From contig BCRI01000074.1 in the NCBI GenBank assembly GCA_001552515.1, positions 1-36,379 of the forward strand: DNA of 36,379 bases, read 5' to 3'. The notes beneath the pieces are model-generated. The model ran no database searches, was not told the origin of the DNA, and saw only the letters and a list, made by a program, of their open reading frames with translations. How positions within the stretch are numbered: the stretch's first letter is position 1; the number at the start of each line of letters is the position of its first letter. Below, piece by piece: positions 35,559 to 36,379 of this stretch. The stretch is from Sphaerimonospora mesophila NBRC 14179 = JCM 3151 (GTDB lineage Bacteria; Actinomycetota; Actinomycetes; Streptosporangiales; Streptosporangiaceae). The position numbers and the translations under genes were made by a program.

Positions 35559-36379
35559 TCAGGCCGGCGTCATGGACGGGCTGCTGTCGAGGACGAAGCC
35601 GTCGTAGCCGGCGGCGGCCACCTCGTCCAGCTTCTGGCGGTAGGCGGCGAGACCGGCGAAGTAGAACATGACCCGGTTCTTCTTGCCGGGGATGTTGGCG
35701 CCGAAGATCCAGGAGTCGACCTTCGCGAAGATGGTGTAGTCGGCGAGTTCCTTGCAGGTGCGGGTCCACCCCGCCTCGGCCTGCCCGGTGGGCTCGATGG
35801 AGGTCCTGCCGCTCTCCTCGGCGGTCCTGATCAGGTCAGTGAGCCACTCGACCTGGGTCTCGATGCAGGGCGGCAGGTTGCTGAAGGCGCTGTTCGGGCC
35901 GAGCACCATGAAGAGGTTCGGGAACCCGTGCGTGGCGACGCCCAGATAGCTGGTGGGCCCGTCGTCCCAGTGCTCCTGGATCGTCCTGCCGCCCCGGCCG
36001 CGAATGTCGATCTGCCGGTAGCTGCCGTCGACGGCGTCGTACCCGGTCGCGAAGACCAGGACGTCGAGTTCGTGCTCGACGCCGTCCTCGGTCACCACGC
36101 CCTTCGGCGTCATCTCCCTGATCGGGTTCTCCTTGATGCTGACCAGGGTGACGTTGTCGCGGTTGTAGCTCTCGTAGTAGTCGGGGTTGCAGATCGGCCG
36201 CTTGGCGTAGGGCTGGGTCGGGATGAGCTTGCGCGCCGTCTCCGGATCCTTGACGATCTCCCTGATCTTCGACCTGATGAACTCGCAGGCGGCCTCGTTG
36301 GCCGCCGGGTCGGTGGCGATGTCGGAGAAGGTGCCGAACATGAAGCGGAAGCCGTTGCCCTTGTCCCAGTTCTCCTGGA
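35559..36379 (-). CDS. Baeyer-Villiger-type flavin monooxygenase, C-terminal part (runs off the window)
   Basis: The visible 273 residues are the C-terminal part of a class B flavoprotein of the cyclohexanone/phenylacetone monooxygenase group. They include PYAKRPICNPDYYESYNRDN, then VLVFATGYDAVDGSYRQIDI and IRGRGGRTIQEHW, and GFPNLFMVLGPNSAFSNLPP. These enzymes use FAD and NADPH to insert oxygen next to ketones. The N-terminal FAD domain and start lie beyond 36379. It is the first of three leftward oxidative genes at the window edge. Confidence 0.92.
   Translation of the reverse strand, partial: QENWDKGNGFRFMFGTFSDIATDPAANEAACEFIRSKIREIVKDPETARKLIPTQPYAKRPICNPDYYESYNRDNVTLVSIKENPIREMTPKGVVTEDGVEHELDVLVFATGYDAVDGSYRQIDIRGRGGRTIQEHWDDGPTSYLGVATHGFPNLFMVLGPNSAFSNLPPCIETQVEWLTDLIRTAEESGRTSIEPTGQAEAGWTRTCKELADYTIFAKVDSWIFGANIPGKKNRVMFYFAGLAAYRQKLDEVAAAGYDGFVLDSSPSMTPA

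Overview
The window is very GC-rich, uses GTG starts freely, and encodes actinomycete hallmarks: a kdpFABC operon with a 29-residue KdpF, several PknB-type Ser/Thr kinases, a DUF574-type methyltransferase and a DUF2567 protein. An actinomycete of the Streptosporangiaceae or a near relative is the best guess (inference; no 16S gene is present). No insertion sequence, prophage, integrase or CRISPR array was seen.

Layout. 1-5125: a leftward K+-uptake operon, 27-residue peptide-kdpF-kdpA-kdpB-kdpC-kdpD (kdpD is cut by the window edge), chained by overlapping stops and starts. 5126-10700: small stand-alone genes, namely a DUF4429/SHOCT protein, a SAM methyltransferase, a divergent fluoride-channel (crcB)/DUF190 pair, a TerC-family metal transporter behind what looks like a yybP-ykoY (Mn2+) riboswitch, and DUF427 and DUF1905 proteins. 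10701-12923: tRNA-Ile(GAT), then a rightward run of a DksA-like zinc-finger gene, lspA and an RluA-family pseudouridine synthase. 12907-21054: four leftward genes encoding three membrane Ser/Thr kinases and, between two of them, an unusual protein with an FHA domain fused to a flavin-monooxygenase fold. 21100-22358: a Phe-containing leader peptide, hairpin and strong terminator ahead of a fusion of a DAHP-synthase-like domain without its metal ligands and an apparently intact chorismate mutase. 22541-26062: dnaE (replicative polymerase). 26256-29971: a class A penicillin-binding protein and a MurA-family enzyme with Asp in place of the usual catalytic Cys. 30061-32937: a DUF2567 membrane protein, an amidase and an azoreductase-like flavoprotein. 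32938-36379: a gene-poor, locally AT-rich stretch and then three leftward oxidative genes (PhzS-like monooxygenase, ABM-domain protein, Baeyer-Villiger-type monooxygenase cut by the window edge) with palindromes in their intergenic regions, perhaps the edge of a secondary-metabolism or catabolic cluster.

The lspA-rluD-like-dnaE backbone is conserved in other actinobacteria (for example Rv1539, Rv1540 and Rv1547 in M. tuberculosis), so the kinase/FHA-flavoprotein block and the leader-controlled chorismate-mutase fusion look like lineage-specific insertions into a housekeeping region. The strongest candidate for an undescribed system is the kinase-FHA/flavoprotein-kinase module: two kinases share a homologous extracytoplasmic domain, and the cytosolic flavoprotein between them carries both a phosphothreonine reader and a plausible phospho-acceptor threonine next to it.
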